Assembly: GCA_003213515.1 (NCBI GenBank) | Contig: QCMV01000003.1 | Coordinates: 41,613-105,612, forward strand | Length of the DNA: 64,000 nucleotides | From: Pelagibacteraceae bacterium AG-422-N09 | Lineage (GTDB): Bacteria > Pseudomonadota > Alphaproteobacteria > Pelagibacterales > AG-422-B15 | Direction: 5' to 3' | In this document: positions 61,309 to 64,000 of the stretch, one piece after another | How the letters are laid out: each line of letters starts with the position of its first letter | How positions within the stretch are numbered: position 1 is the stretch's first letter | Program-made: the position numbers and the translations under genes | Notes under the pieces: model-generated | Told to the model about the DNA's origin: nothing | Seen by the model: only the letters and a program-made list of their open reading frames with translations | Database searches by the model: none

Positions 61309-62232
61309 TTACTTATTGTGCATCCAAGCAACAATTAATTGGTGAGCTACAGCCATTGCAGGAGGTATCCATATCCTGTCAGGGCTTTTACCAACGAATA
61401 TACGATTTAAGTCTTCTCGAGATAACCATACTGCATCTTCAATTTCATCCTGATCTAAATCAGTTGTATCACCATCTGTTTGACAGAAACATGCGATCAT
61501 TAATTGAGAAGGAAATGGCCATGGTTGGGTAAATTTATACTCAACACTTGTAACATTTAATCCCACTTCTTCTTTAACTTCTCTAATAACTGCATCTTCG
61601 ATGGTTTCACCCGGTTCTAAAAAACCTGCCAGTGCTGAGAACATTCTGGGTGGAAATATTTTTTGGCGACCGAGTAAACATTTGTCTTTAAAAATAGGAA
61701 GCATTATTACGACAGGGTCAACACGAGGAAATAACTCTACGTTACAATTTTTGCAAATTTTTTTGCAACCTGCATCAACAGTTTCAAGTCGGGAACTTTC
61801 ACATCTGGTACAAAAAATATTGGATGAATTCCATTCGACCATCGACTTAGCCTGGGCAAGAATACCTGTGTCTTCTGGGGAAATACTCTGTGCTATCGAT
61901 CTTAAATCAATAAATTTACAGTTGGGAAATGCAGTTTTGTCGAAGTCTTTGTTACTTTTTGATAAATCTATGGCGTAGTAGCTTTTATTTTTTAACTTGC
62001 CTAGGAAAAGCAAATAAGCATCTTCAATAAAATTTTTTATTTGATCATATGTGGCTAAAAAAATTGTTGAATTTGAGCCAGGTTCACTGCTCACGTGTAT
62101 CAATGGTTTCCCTGAGTGAAAAACAACAAAACGTGTTTCATTGTCCAATAAATTTGCTTTTTGCCAGTCTTTATCGCTTCTAAAACCTGACATTCTATCG
62201 AGAGGATTATTTGCAAATATTATTTTGTTCAT
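61309..62232 (-). CDS. nudC: NAD(+) diphosphatase / deNADding enzyme NudC
   Basis: The 307-residue Nudix enzyme cleaves NADH and removes NAD caps from RNA. A zinc ribbon (CTRCES and CKNC), a complete Nudix box (GFLEPGETIEDAVIREVKEEVGL region), and the NudC signature QPWPFPSQLMI are all present. The N-terminal domain is more variable. Convergent with pheA, 1 base apart. Confidence 0.95.
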   Translation of the reverse strand: MNKIIFANNPLDRMSGFRSDKDWQKANLLDNETRFVVFHSGKPLIHVSSEPGSNSTIFLATYDQIKNFIEDAYLLFLGKLKNKSYYAIDLSKSNKDFDKTAFPNCKFIDLRSIAQSISPEDTGILAQAKSMVEWNSSNIFCTRCESSRLETVDAGCKKICKNCNVELFPRVDPVVIMLPIFKDKCLLGRQKIFPPRMFSALAGFLEPGETIEDAVIREVKEEVGLNVTSVEYKFTQPWPFPSQLMIACFCQTDGDTTDLDQDEIEDAVWLSREDLNRIFVGKSPDRIWIPPAMAVAHQLIVAWMHNK

Positions 62233-62284
62233 TAATTTATTATTTATTAAACAACATTTTATTTTCGTTATGATACAATATTTT

Positions 62285-62374
62285 GGGAGATTGAGTAGAC
62301 AAGTTATTCGCCAATCCGGTCAGGTCTGAAAAGAAGCAGCCGTAACGAAGATATTTGGGTTACGTTGATCTCCC
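62285..62374 (+). ncRNA. ffs: signal recognition particle RNA (4.5S/small type)
   Basis: About 90 bases close with GGGAGA (62285-62290) and TCTCCC (62369-62374). The apical conserved part GGTCAGGTCTG-AAAAGAAGCAGCC holds the SRP54 (Ffh) binding loops. It is the short bacterial type without an Alu domain. ffs before dnaX is the common alphaproteobacterial arrangement. Confidence 0.93.
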
Positions 62375-62394
62375 ACTAAAGATTAGTGATTTTT
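62374..62394 (+). terminator. intrinsic terminator of ffs abutting dnaX
   Basis: CACTAA-AGA-TTAGTG forms a six-base-pair hairpin followed by A and five T, ending directly before the dnaX ATG. It would end the SRP RNA; some read-through, or another promoter, must serve dnaX. Confidence 0.6.
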
Positions 62395-63669
62395 ATGTCC
62401 GAAACAACCAACATACCTATTCCATTAAAATATAGACCGCTAAAGTTTAGTGAACTTATTGGTCAAGATCTCATGTCTAAGACAATACAAAATGCAATTG
62501 AGATGAATAGAATTGCCAACGCTTATTTACTCACAGGGGTTAGAGGTGTGGGGAAAACAACGACAGCTAGAATTATCGCAAAATCACTTAATTGTTTGAA
62601 CATAACGGAGCAAGATAACAACGAGCCATGTGGGGTTTGTGACAATTGTAAAGCGATAACAGAGTCTAGAAGTGTTGATGTTTATGAAATGGATGCAGCA
62701 TCGCGCACCGGAATAGCTGATATAAGAGAGCTGATTGAAGGCGTTCAATACTCGCCCGTATCATCAAAGTATAAAGTATATATTATAGATGAAGTCCATA
62801 TGTTATCGACAGCAGCCTTTAATGGATTACTTAAAACATTGGAAGAGCCGCCACCTCATGTGAAATTTATTTTTGCAACTACTGAGGTAAGAAAAATACC
62901 TACAACCATACTATCAAGATGCCAAAGATATGATTTAAAAAGAGTTGAACCTGATGATTTAGTTATTTTTTTAAAATCCATTTGTGAAAAGGAAACTGTT
63001 GAGTTTGAGGAAGGTGCATTGAAAATTATCGCAAGAGCTGCAGATGGATCTGTAAGAGATGGCCTGTCTATACTCGATCAATCTATTGCATTTTCAGGTA
63101 AACATATTTCTGAAGAGCAAGTAAAAGAGATGATCGGTTTAAACGATCCAACCAAAATTTTAGAACTAATCAAATTCATTACTGCCGGTCAAACTCAACA
63201 GTCACTTGAAAAAATAAATGAACTTTATGACAACGGAGCTGATCCATCAATGATTGTAAAAGATCTGATAGAAACTGTTCATAGTTTGACTATGATTAAT
63301 ATTGATGCAGCTGAGGGGGTCAAAAGCTCACTTACAGACAGTGAATATAATGCAGTGCAAGAGGTAGCAGGTAATCTTGATGTATCCACTCTCTCAATGA
63401 TCTGGCAAATGCTTAATAAGGGATTGTATGAAGTTACAGACTCATTTTCTCCCATAACTTCGCTTGAAATGTTGATCATTAGGATCATTTATTTAAATGA
63501 TATACCAAAACCTAATGAAATAATAAGTGAACTAAATAATATGGTTGAAAAAAATGATAATAAAATACAGGATAAATCAGGAGAAACATCTTCAGAAATG
63601 GATCCAAAAGTAAAAGAAATTATTGATTTCTTTCCTGGAACTGAAGTTGAACAAATTGAAGAGAAATAA
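62395..63669 (+). CDS. dnaX: DNA polymerase III subunit gamma/tau, short form
   Basis: The 424-residue clamp-loader ATPase has Walker A GVRGVGKTT, zinc cysteines in CGVCDNC, Walker B YIIDEVHML, and the SRC motif LSRCQRYD. Domain III follows to about residue 365. It is about 200 residues shorter than full tau: the region that binds DnaB and Pol III alpha is missing, yet the end (VKEIIDFFPGTEVEQIEE) resembles the normal extreme C-terminus of alphaproteobacterial DnaX. The ATG is immediately after the ffs terminator; a GTG three codons earlier lies in the hairpin and is rejected. Confidence 0.93.
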   Translation: MSETTNIPIPLKYRPLKFSELIGQDLMSKTIQNAIEMNRIANAYLLTGVRGVGKTTTARIIAKSLNCLNITEQDNNEPCGVCDNCKAITESRSVDVYEMDAASRTGIADIRELIEGVQYSPVSSKYKVYIIDEVHMLSTAAFNGLLKTLEEPPPHVKFIFATTEVRKIPTTILSRCQRYDLKRVEPDDLVIFLKSICEKETVEFEEGALKIIARAADGSVRDGLSILDQSIAFSGKHISEEQVKEMIGLNDPTKILELIKFITAGQTQQSLEKINELYDNGADPSMIVKDLIETVHSLTMINIDAAEGVKSSLTDSEYNAVQEVAGNLDVSTLSMIWQMLNKGLYEVTDSFSPITSLEMLIIRIIYLNDIPKPNEIISELNNMVEKNDNKIQDKSGETSSEMDPKVKEIIDFFPGTEVEQIEEK

Positions 63670-63671
63670 AT

Positions 63672-63995
63672 ATGAACAATTTTAACAATATGATTAAGCA
63701 GGCCCAAGACTTGCAAAAAAAAATGGCTGAGGCTCAGGAAAAGGTAGAAACACTGGAAGCTGAAGGTATATCAGGTGGAGGAATAGTTAAAATAACTATA
63801 AATGGAAAAAATAATGTAACTTCTGTAAACATTGACGAAACAGCGATAGATAAAAATGAGAAAGAAATTTTAGAAGATTTGATAGTTGCAGCTTTTAATG
63901 ATGCGCGAGACAAAATTCAAAGAAAAATTGCGGATGAAATGAGTTCTCTTACCGGTGGCATAAAACTTCCTCCAGGAATGAAACTGCCTTTCTAG
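63672..63995 (+). CDS. nucleoid-associated protein YbaB/EbfC family
   Basis: The 107-residue DNA-binding protein begins MNNFNNMIKQAQDLQKKMAEAQ, with coiled-coil helix and the GGGIVKITINGKN strand typical of YbaB. Starts 2 bases after dnaX; recR is expected to follow outside the window. Confidence 0.94.
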   Translation: MNNFNNMIKQAQDLQKKMAEAQEKVETLEAEGISGGGIVKITINGKNNVTSVNIDETAIDKNEKEILEDLIVAAFNDARDKIQRKIADEMSSLTGGIKLPPGMKLPF

Positions 63996-64000
63996 TATGA

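Overview
The window reads as a compact piece of chromosome from an AT-rich, free-living marine-type alphaproteobacterium (SAR11/HIMB59-like in style; about one third G+C by eye, not computed). Four things point there. The gene orders trxA-folC-accD-trpA-trpB-trpF, aroA-cmk-rpsA-ihfB with a FYDLN-type protein beside tRNA-Ala, and kdsB-pheA-nudC-ffs-dnaX-ybaB are typical of alphaproteobacteria. There is an NDUFA9-like gene and a CycM-like anchored cytochrome c. Intergenic gaps are tiny, with many 4-base start/stop overlaps and shared convergent stop codons. No phage, insertion sequence, rRNA or CRISPR array was seen, and no stretch over 300 bases lacks a gene.

Layout. 1-3.3 kb: end of a nuclease-like gene, a small Cys-containing protein, exonuclease I (sbcB), rmuC and thioredoxin. 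3.3-12.8 kb (minus strand): folC, accD, trpA, trpB, trpF, pyrF, ihfB, rpsA, cmk, aroA. 12.9-18.4 kb: FYDLN protein, tRNA-Ala, the LPS transport and Kdo block lptB-lptA-lptC-kdsD, an RNase D-like exonuclease, the NDUFA9-like protein and uppP. 18.5-30.2 kb: gltD-gltB, queG, an NAD(P)-binding protein, a DMT transporter, a hydrolase and two glycosyltransferases. 30.2-38.6 kb: translation block thrS-infC-rpmI-rplT-pheS-pheT-lepA-tRNA-Ser. 38.6-53 kb: accessory metabolism and transport (ggt, MFS, FkbM methyltransferase, DUF2061, LysE exporter, maleate-isomerase-like enzyme with an acyl-CoA carboxyltransferase, cytochromes b561 and c', YjbQ, SelO, amino-acid ABC components, MATE, cold-shock protein, MarR-like regulator). 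53-57.7 kb: sterol-desaturase-like protein and a group of small envelope proteins around a cupredoxin/beta-helix lipoprotein. 57.7-64 kb: AmpG-like permease, cytochrome c, kdsB, pheA, nudC, SRP RNA, dnaX, ybaB.

How the genes work together. Most are single-copy housekeeping genes: translation, amino-acid and nucleotide synthesis, LPS and Kdo, nitrogen assimilation (GltBD) and replication (DnaX). The strongest unusual signals are: (1) a TrpB/TrpA pair in the canonical trp operon position whose active-site signatures are heavily altered; (2) a GC-rich structured leader ending in a strong terminator 27 bases before the LysE-family exporter gene, preceded by a plausible promoter and a tandem DnaA-box-like repeat; (3) two matching GTCA-N7-TGAC palindromes before gltD; (4) a DnaX of gamma-like length that seems to keep the extreme C-terminal tail; (5) infC starting at ATA and ThrS lacking its TGS domain; (6) the envelope gene group at 54-57.7 kb.
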